Positions 56,077 to 64,000 of a stretch of 64,000 nucleotides of DNA are shown piece after piece. The DNA is from Geopseudomonas sagittaria (lineage in GTDB: Bacteria; Pseudomonadota; Gammaproteobacteria; Pseudomonadales; Pseudomonadaceae): the NCBI RefSeq assembly GCF_900115715.1, contig NZ_FOXM01000003.1, positions 124,001 through 188,000 on the forward strand, written 5' to 3'. How positions within the stretch are numbered: the stretch's first letter is position 1; every line of letters begins with the position of its first letter. Under the pieces are notes generated by a model. It did no database searches. It saw nothing but the letters and a program-made list of their open reading frames with translations, and was not told the origin of the DNA. The translations under genes were made by a program, and so were the position numbers.

Positions 56077-57522
56077 TCAGCGGCGCTCCGCAGCGGTGTG
56101 GCCGGCGATGCGGCCGAACACCAGGCCGCGCAGCACCGAGGTGCCGCCGCAGTAGTTGCCGAAGTACATGCCGGCGGTTTCCCCGGCGGCGTACAGGTTG
56201 CGGATCGGCTCGCCGTCGACATTGATCACCCGCGCCTGCTCGTCGGTCTTCAGGCCGCCGAAGGTGAACACGTTGGCCGAGATGATCGGGTACGCCAGGT
56301 ACGGGCCCTTGTCGAGCGGCAGCGCCCAGTTGCTCTTCGGCGGATGCAGGCCCTCGGTGGCCAGGCCGTCGAGCTGCAGCGGGCGGTACTCGCCGGGGCG
56401 GCAGGCGGCGTTGTACTCGGCCACGCTGCGCTCCACCGCCGCCACCGGCAGGCCGAGCTTGGTCGCCAGTTCGGCCAGGCTCGCGCCCTCGATGGCCGGC
56501 TGGTCGGTACGGATGCCCAGGCGGTAGTTGGGGATGTCCTTGACCTTCTGGTCGAGGATCACCCAGGCGATGCCATCGGTCTGGGCGAAGATCTTGCGGG
56601 TGACGCGCTCGTACCAGGCGTCCACGGTGCCCGGCGCCTCGTCGGTGAAGCGCAGGCCTTCCTTGTTGAGCAGCACGCCGTAGGGAAAGATGAAGATCGA
56701 CGGCTCGGAGATGCCCGAGCGCGGGTCGACCGGCTCGGCGTGGTAGCTGCCGTACTCGCCGGCGGCGGCGGCGCCGATCTCCAGCGCCATCTGGATGCCC
56801 TCGCCGCGGTTGTAGTAGCCGCCCTTGCACACCGGGCGCATGAAGGAGGCGCGCGGGCCGACGTAGCGGCTGAGCATCTCCAGGTTGCCCTCGAAGCCGC
56901 CGCAGGCCAGCATCACCGCGCCGCCGAAACGGATCTCGCCGCGTGCCGGCGAGTACGCGCGCAGGCCGACCACCTCGTTGCAGCCGGCGGTGAGCAGGCC
57001 GCGCGCCGTGGTCTCGTAGAAGAACTCGGCGCCGAGCGCCTCGGCACGCGCCGCCAGCGCCTCGACGATGGCCTCGCCGCCGCCCACCGGCAGCAGGCGC
57101 GGCTGGGTGCTGGTGAGGAACTGGGTGGGCAGGAAGTCGAACTTCACGCCGTTGTCCTTCAGCCACTGCACGGTGCCCGGCACCTCGGCGGCGAAGGTGC
57201 CGATCACGTTGGCGTCGATGGCCGCCAGCGCGCGGGTCTGCACCGACCAGGCGCTGCGCTCGCTGAGGCTCTCGGCGACGAAGTCCGGGTCCTGGTAGAA
57301 GCCCGAGTTTTCCGCCAGGAAGGCGTCGAAGTCGTCGGTCACCTCCTCGTGGCTCTTCATGCGGAAGTAGGCCTCGGTGAAGCGGGTCTGCCCGCCGCGC
57401 TCCTCCTTCCTCGCCCGCTCCAGCACCGCCACGCGCAGACCGTTTTCCGCCGCCGATACCGCGGTGGAAAGCCCCGCGGCGCCGCAACCAACCACAATCA
57501 GGTCGAAATTAAGATCAGTCAT
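56077..57522 (-). CDS. FAD-dependent dehydrogenase, tricarballylate dehydrogenase (TcuA)-like
   Basis: 481 residues. FAD loop IVVGCGAAGLSTAVSAAENG, then RGGQTRFTEAYFRMKSHEEV, LACGGFEGNLEMLSRYVGPR, and NLYAAGETAGMYFGNYCGGT at the C-terminus, as in TcuA and related fumarate reductase-like flavoproteins. It lacks the KstD YPGxG tail. It would oxidise a polycarboxylate or cyclic acid. First gene of a three-gene leftward operon divergent from a LysR regulator (86 bp apart). Whether it joins the main pathway is not clear. Confidence 0.85.
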   Translation of the reverse strand: MTDLNFDLIVVGCGAAGLSTAVSAAENGLRVAVLERARKEERGGQTRFTEAYFRMKSHEEVTDDFDAFLAENSGFYQDPDFVAESLSERSAWSVQTRALAAIDANVIGTFAAEVPGTVQWLKDNGVKFDFLPTQFLTSTQPRLLPVGGGEAIVEALAARAEALGAEFFYETTARGLLTAGCNEVVGLRAYSPARGEIRFGGAVMLACGGFEGNLEMLSRYVGPRASFMRPVCKGGYYNRGEGIQMALEIGAAAAGEYGSYHAEPVDPRSGISEPSIFIFPYGVLLNKEGLRFTDEAPGTVDAWYERVTRKIFAQTDGIAWVILDQKVKDIPNYRLGIRTDQPAIEGASLAELATKLGLPVAAVERSVAEYNAACRPGEYRPLQLDGLATEGLHPPKSNWALPLDKGPYLAYPIISANVFTFGGLKTDEQARVINVDGEPIRNLYAAGETAGMYFGNYCGGTSVLRGLVFGRIAGHTAAERR

Positions 57523-57587
57523 TTTGTGCCTCCTTGAGCTGGTTGTTACGATAGAAATCCGCGCGTCTCGATTCGAGGCCGGCTGAA

Positions 57588-57602
57588 CTAATGGGGCATT
57601 AG
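57588..57602. promoter_or_regulatory. Palindrome next to the lysR start, candidate operator
   Basis: CTAATG-GGG-CATTAG, a perfect 15-base palindrome ending 6 bp before the lysR start, within the divergent promoter region. Confidence 0.6.
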
Positions 57603-57608
57603 AAAAAG

Positions 57609-58571
57609 ATGAAGAGCCGGATCGACAAACTCTGGGCCATGCAGGTGTTCACCCGCGTGGTGGAATGCGCCAGCTTCAACCGCGCCGCCGAATCGCTGGA
57701 CATCGCCAACGCCACAGTGACCGCCAGCGTGCGCAACCTGGAGACCCATCTGGGCGTCACCCTGCTCAGCCGCAACACCCGCACCCTGCGCCTGACAGAC
57801 GCCGGCGAGCGCTACTTCAAGCACTGCGTCGAGCTGCTGCGCCAGGTCGAGCAGGCCGAATCCGAGGTGATGGAGCAGACCGCCAGCGTCCAGGGCCAGC
57901 TGTGCATCGAGTCGCCGGCCGCCTTCGGCAAGGACGTGATGGCGCCGCTGCTCGCCGAATTCGGCGCCCGCCACCCGGACCTGCGCATCGCCCTGCGCCT
58001 GACCGACCACCCCGAGGGGCTGATCGAGAGCGGCACCGACATGGCCATCCGCATCGACTCGGTCAACGACGCCGACCTGGTCGCCCGCCCGCTGTACCAG
58101 GCCCACTACGTCGCCTGCGCCACGCCGGCGCTGCTGGAGCGCCTGGGCACCCCGGAGCACCCCAGCCAGCTCGACCCGGCCCAGTGCCTGGGCCTGTTCC
58201 GCAAGGGCAGCTTCACCCCGGCGGCGTGGTCGTTCACCCACGGCCAGGAAGCCCACGACTTGCAGCCGGTGGGCAAGCTGCACTTCAACAGCACCGACGC
58301 CCTGATCGACGCCGCGCTGGCCGACCAGGGCTTCATCTACGTGCTGGACGTCTTCGTCAACCGACTGCTCTCCCAAGGCAAGCTGGTGGAACTGTTCCCC
58401 GGCTGGCAGACCTACGGCCGCACCTTCTTCACCGTCACCCCCAAGTCCCGCTTCGTCGCCCCGCGCACCCGCGCCTTCATCGAATTCCTGCTGGCGAGCC
58501 TGGACGCCCAGCGCCGGCCGGCGCCGGGGGCGAGTGTGGGGTTGCATGTGGGGAGACGGGGGCGGGGGTGA
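57609..58571 (+). CDS. LysR-family transcriptional regulator
   Basis: 320 residues. N-terminal helix-turn-helix FTRVVECASFNRAAESLDIA with SVRNLETHLGVTLLSRNTRT, then a periplasmic-binding-protein-like effector domain to about residue 300. It is divergent from the SDR/FAD/isochorismatase-fold operon and is its likely regulator. The 3' end of this gene (58377-58553) is present again, diverged, at 60190-60365 after hipA. Confidence 0.93.
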   Translation: MKSRIDKLWAMQVFTRVVECASFNRAAESLDIANATVTASVRNLETHLGVTLLSRNTRTLRLTDAGERYFKHCVELLRQVEQAESEVMEQTASVQGQLCIESPAAFGKDVMAPLLAEFGARHPDLRIALRLTDHPEGLIESGTDMAIRIDSVNDADLVARPLYQAHYVACATPALLERLGTPEHPSQLDPAQCLGLFRKGSFTPAAWSFTHGQEAHDLQPVGKLHFNSTDALIDAALADQGFIYVLDVFVNRLLSQGKLVELFPGWQTYGRTFFTVTPKSRFVAPRTRAFIEFLLASLDAQRRPAPGASVGLHVGRRGRG

Positions 58572-58587
58572 GATTAGAGCCACTATG

Positions 58588-58606
58588 ATATCCTTTAACC
58601 GGATAT
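58588..58606. promoter_or_regulatory. HipB-type operator of the intact hipBA
   Basis: ATATCC-n7-GGATAT, resembling the E. coli HipB site (TATCC-n8-GGATA) with one base less between arms. It is 22 bp before the hipB GTG start. Confidence 0.75.
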
Positions 58607-58628
58607 TCACCTGCCAAGGGTCAATATA

Positions 58629-58946
58629 GTGGACTTCTCATTCGCAGACCGCAGCGAGATTCTGCAGGAACTGGGGCAGCGCTTGCGCCTCCAGCGACTG
58701 GCCCAGGCGCTGACCCAGCAGGAGCTGGCCGGTATGGCCGGTGTCGCTCCCGGCACCATCAAGAAGCTGGAGGGCAACGGCACCTCCTCGCTGGAAACCG
58801 TGGTGCGCGTGGTACAGGCTCTCGGGCTGACCGATGAGCTGCAAGCGCTGTTCGTGCTGCCCAGCCAATCCATCGCCCAGATGGAGCAGGCCGAACAGGC
58901 CCGGCAGACCCAGCGGGTACGGGCGCCGCGGAGAAAGCGCCCATGA
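58629..58946 (+). CDS. hipB: HipB-type XRE antitoxin
   Basis: 105 residues from a GTG at 58629. The helix-turn-helix is LAQALTQQELAGMAGVAPGT followed by IKKLEGNGTSSLETVVRVVQ; the tail ends in basic residues. It overlaps the hipA start by 4 bases, as in hipBA operons. It represses its own operon through the palindrome at 58588 and neutralises HipA. It is distinct from the hipB at 11483, whose operators are TTCCCG/CGGGAA-type. Confidence 0.88.
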   Translation: MDFSFADRSEILQELGQRLRLQRLAQALTQQELAGMAGVAPGTIKKLEGNGTSSLETVVRVVQALGLTDELQALFVLPSQSIAQMEQAEQARQTQRVRAPRRKRP

Positions 58947-60157
58947 AAAAGCTCGACGTCTACTACTGCGGCTGGGGCGAGCACTGGCGGCTGGGCACCC
59001 TGGCCGACGACGGCACCAGCCTGCTGTTCGAGTACTCCACCGAGGCACTGGCCCAGAAGCTGGAGCTGTCGCCCCGCCACCTCAAGCTGCGCGCGCAGGC
59101 ATACGGCGGCTTTCCGGCCTACCAGCACCGCCTGCCGGGACTGGTGGCCGACGCCCTCCCCGATGGCTGGGGCCTGCTGCTGATGGATCGGCTGTTCCGC
59201 AGGCAGGGCATCAGCCCCGGCCCACTCGACCGTCTGGCCTTCATCGGCGACCGTGCTCTGGGGGCGCTGAGCTTCGTCCCCGCCGCAGACACGCCGCTGC
59301 CGGAAGCCGAGCTGCAGCTGCTGGCGCTGGCGCAGGAATCGCAGCAGGTGCTCGCCGGCGAGGAATCCGCCGTGCTGATGGAGCTGGTGCTCACCGGCGG
59401 ATCGCCCCAGGGCGCCCGCCCCAAGGCGCTGGTGCAGTATGACCTGCAGGCGCAGCAGGTCAGCACCCTGTCCGACGCCCCCGGCGAACCCTGGCTGGTG
59501 AAGTTCCAGGCCCAGGGCGAGCACAAGGAGGTGTGCGCCATCGAGAACCTGTACGCCGAACTGGCGCGCGCCTGCGGGCTACGCATGCCCGCCACCACCT
59601 ACTTCGACCTGTCGCCCAAGCTGGCCGGCTTCGGCATTGCCCGCTTCGACCGCGCCGGCGAACAGCGTGTGCCGGTGCACAGCCTGGCCGGTCTGCTGCA
59701 TACCGACTTCCGCCTGCCCTCGGTGGACTACACCACCCTCCTGCGCGCTACCCGCCTGATGACCAGAGACCAGCGCGAAGTGGAACAGGCCTTCGCCCAC
59801 GCGGTATTCAACGTGGTGTTGCACAACCGCGACGACCACGCGAAGAACTTCGCCTACCGGCTGGACAGCGACCGCCGCTGGCGCCTCGCCCCGGCCTACG
59901 ACCTGACCTTCAGCCAGGGACCGGGCGGCGAACACCAGACCGACATCTGCGGCGAAGGGCGCCGCATCACCCGCACCCACCTGCTCACCCTCGCCAGCCA
60001 GGGCGGGGTGGAGCCTGCCGAAGCCAACGCGATCATCGAGCGCATCCTCGAACAGGCCGGGCATTTCCGCCAGCGGGCGAGCGGACACCCGATCCGGCGC
60101 AATACGGTGGCGCAGATCACACAGGTGATTGAGGATTGTCGCAGTGCAGTGGCATAG
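58943..60157 (+). CDS. hipA: HipA-type serine/threonine kinase toxin
   Basis: 404 residues, apparently intact. Kinase residues: D297 in HNRDDHAKN (matches the catalytic D309 of E. coli HipA), D320 in LAPAYDLTFS (metal-binding Asp), and the N-terminal subdomain with RLPGLVADALPDGWGLLLMD. HipA phosphorylates a tRNA synthetase or other target and causes growth arrest. It is coupled to hipB by a 4-base overlap. A diverged copy of the lysR 3' end follows 32 bp after the stop. Confidence 0.93.
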   Translation: MKKLDVYYCGWGEHWRLGTLADDGTSLLFEYSTEALAQKLELSPRHLKLRAQAYGGFPAYQHRLPGLVADALPDGWGLLLMDRLFRRQGISPGPLDRLAFIGDRALGALSFVPAADTPLPEAELQLLALAQESQQVLAGEESAVLMELVLTGGSPQGARPKALVQYDLQAQQVSTLSDAPGEPWLVKFQAQGEHKEVCAIENLYAELARACGLRMPATTYFDLSPKLAGFGIARFDRAGEQRVPVHSLAGLLHTDFRLPSVDYTTLLRATRLMTRDQREVEQAFAHAVFNVVLHNRDDHAKNFAYRLDSDRRWRLAPAYDLTFSQGPGGEHQTDICGEGRRITRTHLLTLASQGGVEPAEANAIIERILEQAGHFRQRASGHPIRRNTVAQITQVIEDCRSAVA

Positions 60158-60189
60158 CCGGGCATGCTTCCCGGCCGCTCGACCAGAGC

Positions 60190-60365
60190 GGCAAGCTGGT
60201 GGAACTATTCGCCGGCTGGCAGGCGTGCGGGCGCACCTTCTTCACCGTCACCCCAAGTCCCGCTTCGTCACCCCACGCACCCGCGCCTGCATCAAGTTCC
60301 TGCTGGCGAGCCTGGACGCCCAGCGCCGACCGGCGCCGGGGGCGAGTGTGGGGTTGCATGTGGGG
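60190..60365 (+). pseudogene. Diverged duplicate of the 3' end of the lysR gene
   Basis: 176 bases match the last part of the lysR gene at 58377-58553 (GGCAAGCTGGTGGAACT to GGGGTTGCATGTGGGG) with roughly one base in ten changed and one deletion that shifts the frame. No start or ribosome site belongs to it, so it is not expressed as a protein. It marks the right edge of the hipBA module. The bases to 60632 after it hold nothing I recognise except the leader of the next gene. Confidence 0.85.
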
Positions 60366-60632
60366 TGGAGGGGGTGGGGATTGAGTAGCTATGCTTCCTT
60401 CTACTGCCGGAACTGATTGAGCAGATTGGGCTTTCCGTCCATGGCGCATGCCCCACTTTCAGCAGTTACCAGGCTGTCACAATGCCCGGTCTAGTCAGAG
60501 GGTGGGCGAGAGAACAAGGAATGCTATCCGCCAAGCCCGCGAAGGCACTATCACCCCGCTTGGGGTCTATTTAGAATTAGGCGGCTGCACCTACGACTCC
60601 GCGCAACGAAAAGGCACAAAGATGGAGGGAGT

Positions 60633-62705
60633 ATGTACAACACTTCGCTCATGAACACGACAGCGAGCCAACTTGGATTTTGGTCTGCTGGGTTCATCAT
60701 TCCCATGGTTGCGTCCTCCATTCTGCTTCAGTTCGCAGGCTCGCCCAAACGCAAACCGGGAACCTCGATCACCCTACGAGTTCTGTCAATACTGGTCGCA
60801 GCATTTTTTGTATACGCCGGGTACGTTGGCGGTGGAGAACAAATTAATCCAGGCGGACTTCTGGCCTTTTTAGTAACCGTTGCGTGGGCGATCAAACAGC
60901 ACTTGACGCACAAGACCGCCTCACAGCCCATTCAAGCCGACGCCGCTGAGCAACACGGCTCAATTCAAGAATTAGAGTTGCAGATAAGAGGAAGATTGCT
61001 CTGTGCAAAATGCGGCACCGACAATTCAACCGAAGCTGGCTATTGCTATAAGTGTGGCACCCAGCTGTCGCAAGTCGAGTCTCCGTCGGCAGGGTTACTG
61101 CACTTGAGAGAAACTGTCAAAGGAGCAACCGAATCAACCAGCAATACCCGCCGACCGTCAGCACGAAAGACCAACTTCCTTGTGACGCATTGGAGAGGCG
61201 ACTACTCTCTGGGCTTTTCGTATTGGGTCATCGGTTCTTTGCTTACTATTGTCGTGGTCGCCATAAGTGCAGCGACTGGTTCGATTAACGGATTGCGAGA
61301 ACTCGGACCAAGGACTTCTGGCGCTGTCATCTTGGCATTTTATGGATTCATCATCCCATTATCATTATGGCAACTGGTCGGAATATGGAGGTCAGCCAAC
61401 AAGCATAGTCAGAGGGGTGGAAAAGCAATCTGGGCTAGTCTTGCGAAAGTGATGGTAATTTTAGGACTATTGCGCGCGGCGGTTGACTTCACCACCATGG
61501 GAGTCCCCCTCATATCCGAGGGCGCCAAGTTGCTTGCAGGTCTAGACAGTACACCTCCACATGCAATTCGCCTCCTTCGGGATGGCACTGAGCTAGAGTT
61601 AGCAGGCGGAATGCCATTCGGAACTACCGATGCTATCAAGAAGTTCCTCGATGCAGCCCCAGCCATTCAGGTAATTCACTTAAATAGCCAAGGAGGCCGA
61701 ATGAATGAGGCATACCAGCTCTATAAAACGATCAAAGAAAAAGGTTTGATCACATACACGTCGGCCGACTGCGTCAGTGCTTGTTCTTTCGCCTTCCTTG
61801 CAGGCCGAGAAAGGTATCTCGGTGAAAGTGGCCGACTTGGTTTTCACAGCATGTCACTCGGCGAATTGAGCGGAGAAGCACTTAAAGAAATTAACGACGA
61901 ATTCCGGAGAACGTTAAAAGATCATGGTGCGCCCAACAGCTTTATCGATCATGCTCTGTCCACTTCGCCGAAGGATATGTGGTACCCAAGCAAGGATGAA
62001 CTATTAAGAGCAAAGATTATCGATTCAGTTGTCGACTCACGGCACTTCGGACTATCTGGCGTCACTCAATGGAGAGATGCTCAAAAAATTGAGTCGGGCT
62101 TGCTCACTAACCCGGCCTTTTCAGCACTCGCTCAATATGACCAACCGAACTACGCAAGACTGCGAAACATTTTTGTCGCCGGGATTCAGAAGGGACGAGC
62201 AGAAATCGAAATTCAGAATGAAATCCGCTCTATATTCTTGGGTGAATTGATTCCGACGTACCTCAAGAAGGCACCCAACGAGGCGCTAATCCGATACTGG
62301 CGCTCCCAGATCGCGCAGATGATACACCTTGCAAAACTGAACCCGCAATACTGCACTGACTTTGCATACCCGGAGCTCGCGAAATCCACTCTAGACTTTC
62401 AGCATCTACTACCTAAAGACATGCTAATTGAAAACTTTGATGCATTGGCGGCCGTTATCAAAGGCGCCAGAACGAATCCGCAAGAATCTGGATCCACCCC
62501 CCAGATTCAGTCCGATTTGGAAGCGGCAGTTATGAGGGTTGTGCAGGAGTACCCGTGGACACTTGAGGTTTTGGCGAATCCGGCTAACCATAAGGATGAT
62601 CCCGCCTCACTCTGCGCGGCTATCATTGCGCTTTATTCAGAGGTCTTAGCAATACCGAGCGGCAGCCGATCCGGCCCCGCACTTCGGAACATGCTCAGCG
62701 AATAA
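60633..62705 (+). CDS. Multi-pass membrane protein with zinc ribbon and ClpP-like serine protease domain
   Basis: 690 residues, AT-richer than neighbours. Two N-terminal hydrophobic segments (about 10-34 and 47-90), then a zinc ribbon CAKCGTDNSTEAGYCYKCG (about 129-147), two or three more hydrophobic segments (about 195-290), then a domain with NSQGGRMNEAYQLYKTIKEK and CVSACSFAFLAGRER, the glycine-rich loop and Ser site of ClpP/COG3904-type proteases. The last 250 residues are helical and unrecognised. The ribosome site GGAGGGAG is strong. I infer a membrane-bound protease-like protein, perhaps of mobile or defence origin, next to hipBA. Confidence 0.72.
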   Translation: MYNTSLMNTTASQLGFWSAGFIIPMVASSILLQFAGSPKRKPGTSITLRVLSILVAAFFVYAGYVGGGEQINPGGLLAFLVTVAWAIKQHLTHKTASQPIQADAAEQHGSIQELELQIRGRLLCAKCGTDNSTEAGYCYKCGTQLSQVESPSAGLLHLRETVKGATESTSNTRRPSARKTNFLVTHWRGDYSLGFSYWVIGSLLTIVVVAISAATGSINGLRELGPRTSGAVILAFYGFIIPLSLWQLVGIWRSANKHSQRGGKAIWASLAKVMVILGLLRAAVDFTTMGVPLISEGAKLLAGLDSTPPHAIRLLRDGTELELAGGMPFGTTDAIKKFLDAAPAIQVIHLNSQGGRMNEAYQLYKTIKEKGLITYTSADCVSACSFAFLAGRERYLGESGRLGFHSMSLGELSGEALKEINDEFRRTLKDHGAPNSFIDHALSTSPKDMWYPSKDELLRAKIIDSVVDSRHFGLSGVTQWRDAQKIESGLLTNPAFSALAQYDQPNYARLRNIFVAGIQKGRAEIEIQNEIRSIFLGELIPTYLKKAPNEALIRYWRSQIAQMIHLAKLNPQYCTDFAYPELAKSTLDFQHLLPKDMLIENFDALAAVIKGARTNPQESGSTPQIQSDLEAAVMRVVQEYPWTLEVLANPANHKDDPASLCAAIIALYSEVLAIPSGSRSGPALRNMLSE

Positions 62706-62814
62706 TGGTGCCGTGAGGTTAACGTGAATATCTGGGCGGGGGTCATTTCCGGACATACGGCCAGAGTAGGTATGGTGGAAACGCCTCCCAGCATCCCCAC
62801 CAACATCCCAAGTC

Positions 62815-63801
62815 TCAGGACACCACCCCTCCCTCCCCCACCACCCTCAACAACTCCGGCAACAGCTGCTCCCAATCCCCCACCACACCAACGCTGGCGA
62901 CCTTGAAGATGTCCGCCGCCGGGTCCTTGTTGATGGCGACGATGCGGGTGTCCGGGCTGATGCCGGCGAGGTGCTGCGGGGTGCCGGAGATGCCGACGGC
63001 GAGGTAGATGTCCGGACTGACGAACTTGCCGGAGACGCCGACCTGGCGCACCACCGGGACCATGCCGGCGTCGACCGCCGGCAGGCTGCCGCCGAGGCTG
63101 CCGTACAGGCGTTCGGCCAGTTCCTCGAGCAGGGCGAAGCCCTGTTCGTTGACCCCGCGGCCGCCGGAAACCACGATGCGCGCGCTCTCCACCGGCGGCA
63201 GGCGCTGGCCGCTGGTGCTCTCCTCCACCGCCAGCGGCGCGGGCAGCTCGGTGTCCAGCTCCAGGCGCTCGCACGGCGGCTCGGCGCCAGCGGCCGGCTC
63301 GGCCTTGCCGAGGCGCAGGCAGGCGACGGCGTTGCCGCTGGCCTGGGTCACGCCCAGACGCAGGCGGCCGCCCCAGGTGGCGCGTTCGGCCTGCAACCCT
63401 TCCACCGTCCAGCGCAGCGCGCTGCAGCGGCCGAGGGGCTGGGCGTCCAGCGCCGCCGCCAGGTGTGCGGCCAACTCCTCGCCGTCGGCGCCCGGCGGCA
63501 CCAGCAGCAGGCGCTGCGCGGCGGCGGGCTGACGGCGCACCGCGTCGGCGCCGGCCAGTGCCAGGGCGGCGGGTTCGGCGTCGAGAGCCAGCCCGCCATG
63601 CGCGGCCAGGCAGATGCGCGCGGCGCCGGCGGCGGCCGCGCGGCGGGCGCCTTCCTCGTTGCCGGCGTTGCCGAGCAGCAGCGCGGCGAAACCGAGGCCG
63701 GCGTCGGCGGCCACCCGCTGGGCGGCGCCGAGGGTCATGTCGAGGGCGTCCTCGCCCCAGGCCAGGGGGATCAGGGCCAGAATCTCGCGCTGCGCGCTCA
63801 T
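62815..63801 (-). CDS. etfA: Electron transfer flavoprotein alpha subunit, second set
   Basis: 328 residues. GGRGVNEQGFALLEELAERL, LGGSLPAVDAGMVPVVRQVG, VSPDIYLAVGISGTPQHLAG and VAINKDPAADIFKVASVGVV are the FAD-domain segments. The N-terminal third is Ala-rich and less conserved than in the housekeeping copy (29574). The gene overlaps etfB by 4 bases. Secondary ETF pairs like this often serve dimethylglycine or sarcosine-type dehydrogenases, but the partner is outside the window. Confidence 0.93.
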   Translation of the reverse strand: MSAQREILALIPLAWGEDALDMTLGAAQRVAADAGLGFAALLLGNAGNEEGARRAAAAGAARICLAAHGGLALDAEPAALALAGADAVRRQPAAAQRLLLVPPGADGEELAAHLAAALDAQPLGRCSALRWTVEGLQAERATWGGRLRLGVTQASGNAVACLRLGKAEPAAGAEPPCERLELDTELPAPLAVEESTSGQRLPPVESARIVVSGGRGVNEQGFALLEELAERLYGSLGGSLPAVDAGMVPVVRQVGVSGKFVSPDIYLAVGISGTPQHLAGISPDTRIVAINKDPAADIFKVASVGVVGDWEQLLPELLRVVGEGGVVS

Positions 63802-64000
63802 GCCGCGTTCTCCTCATCTTCGCCACGCAGGTAACCGGCCAGCGCACGGGCCTGGCTCGGCACGTCGCCGTGCAGCAGCCGGCACTGACCGCCGCGCTGC
63901 ACTTCGCGGGCCGGGGCCAGGTCGGCGAGGCGGACGTCGCTGTCCGCTGCCGCACTGGCGGTGACGCTGTCGAAGGTCATCTTCTTGGCCAGCATCACGT
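63798..64000 (-). CDS. etfB: Electron transfer flavoprotein beta subunit, second set, C-terminal part (cut by window edge)
   Basis: The last 66 residues or so, ending LRGEDEENAA, with the segment LAKKMTFDSVTASAAADSDV. The position upstream of etfA and the 4-base overlap support EtfB; the fragment alone is weakly diagnostic. The N-terminus lies beyond the right edge. Confidence 0.75.
   Translation of the reverse strand, partial: VMLAKKMTFDSVTASAAADSDVRLADLAPAREVQRGGQCRLLHGDVPSQARALAGYLRGEDEENAA

Noticed and set aside
60186-60388. A short coding gene in the lysR-like fragment after hipA
   Set aside because: It lacks a start and ribosome site, and a one-base deletion breaks the frame relative to lysR.

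Overview
The window is about 64 kb of high-GC DNA from a gammaproteobacterium, most likely a Pseudomonas or close relative. The clues are a class I PHA synthase end, an etfBA pair of Pseudomonas type, DUF1302/DUF1329 envelope proteins, a V4R-type sigma-54 activator, and paired REP-like palindromes. No rRNA, tRNA, integrase or CRISPR array was seen. Most of the window is a catabolic supercluster for a hydrophobic alicyclic or phenolic compound, interrupted by a few AT-richer accessory genes.

Cluster A (685-27919). A leftward block (8443-685) holds a HsaA/HpaH-type flavin monooxygenase, a KshA-like Rieske oxygenase, a two-domain extradiol dioxygenase, a DUF1302 porin-like protein, a DUF1329 protein and a LuxR-type regulator. 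A second leftward block (19949-11851) holds another monooxygenase, a KstD-type and a second (possibly delta-4-type) FAD dehydrogenase, an SDR, a KshB-like reductase and an acyl-CoA synthetase. An aldehyde dehydrogenase precedes it. A rightward block (21752-27919) carries a flavin reductase, an SDR flanked by REP pairs, the hydratase / acylating acetaldehyde dehydrogenase / aldolase trio and an MFS transporter.

Cluster B (34422-53960). It holds a second flavin reductase with a winged-helix-like tail, two meta-cleavage hydrolases, a second hydratase/dehydrogenase/aldolase trio, a third monooxygenase, a second extradiol dioxygenase, and a transport-like block (MMPL/RND, YCF48-like, DUF1329, DUF1302, GlcG-like). 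The XylR/DmpR-type activator lies divergent to a consensus sigma-54 promoter. Between A and B lie etfBA, an exported arylsulfatase with a beta-propeller protein, and an exporter. Together the genes resemble a KshAB/KstD/HsaABCD-EFG ring-opening route, as in steroid ring A/B catabolism: ketone ring desaturation and hydroxylation to a phenol, ortho-hydroxylation to a catechol, extradiol cleavage, C-C hydrolysis, then hydration, aldol cleavage and acyl-CoA formation. The substrate is not determined by sequence, and no beta-oxidation genes for a residual side product are present.

Right side (54100-64000). There is a small operon (isochorismatase-fold protein without the usual Cys, SDR, TcuA-like FAD dehydrogenase) divergent from a LysR regulator, an intact hipBA module followed by a decayed copy of the lysR 3' end, a large membrane protein with a zinc ribbon and ClpP-like domain, and a second etfBA pair running off the edge.

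Accessory elements: an AT-rich insert at 8.9-11.1 kb with a HEPN plus PD-(D/E)XK nuclease-type protein and an unknown partner; next to it a hipB with strong operators but a hipA cut to 31 codons; and two distant paralogues of an unknown exported protein (28690 and 37651).
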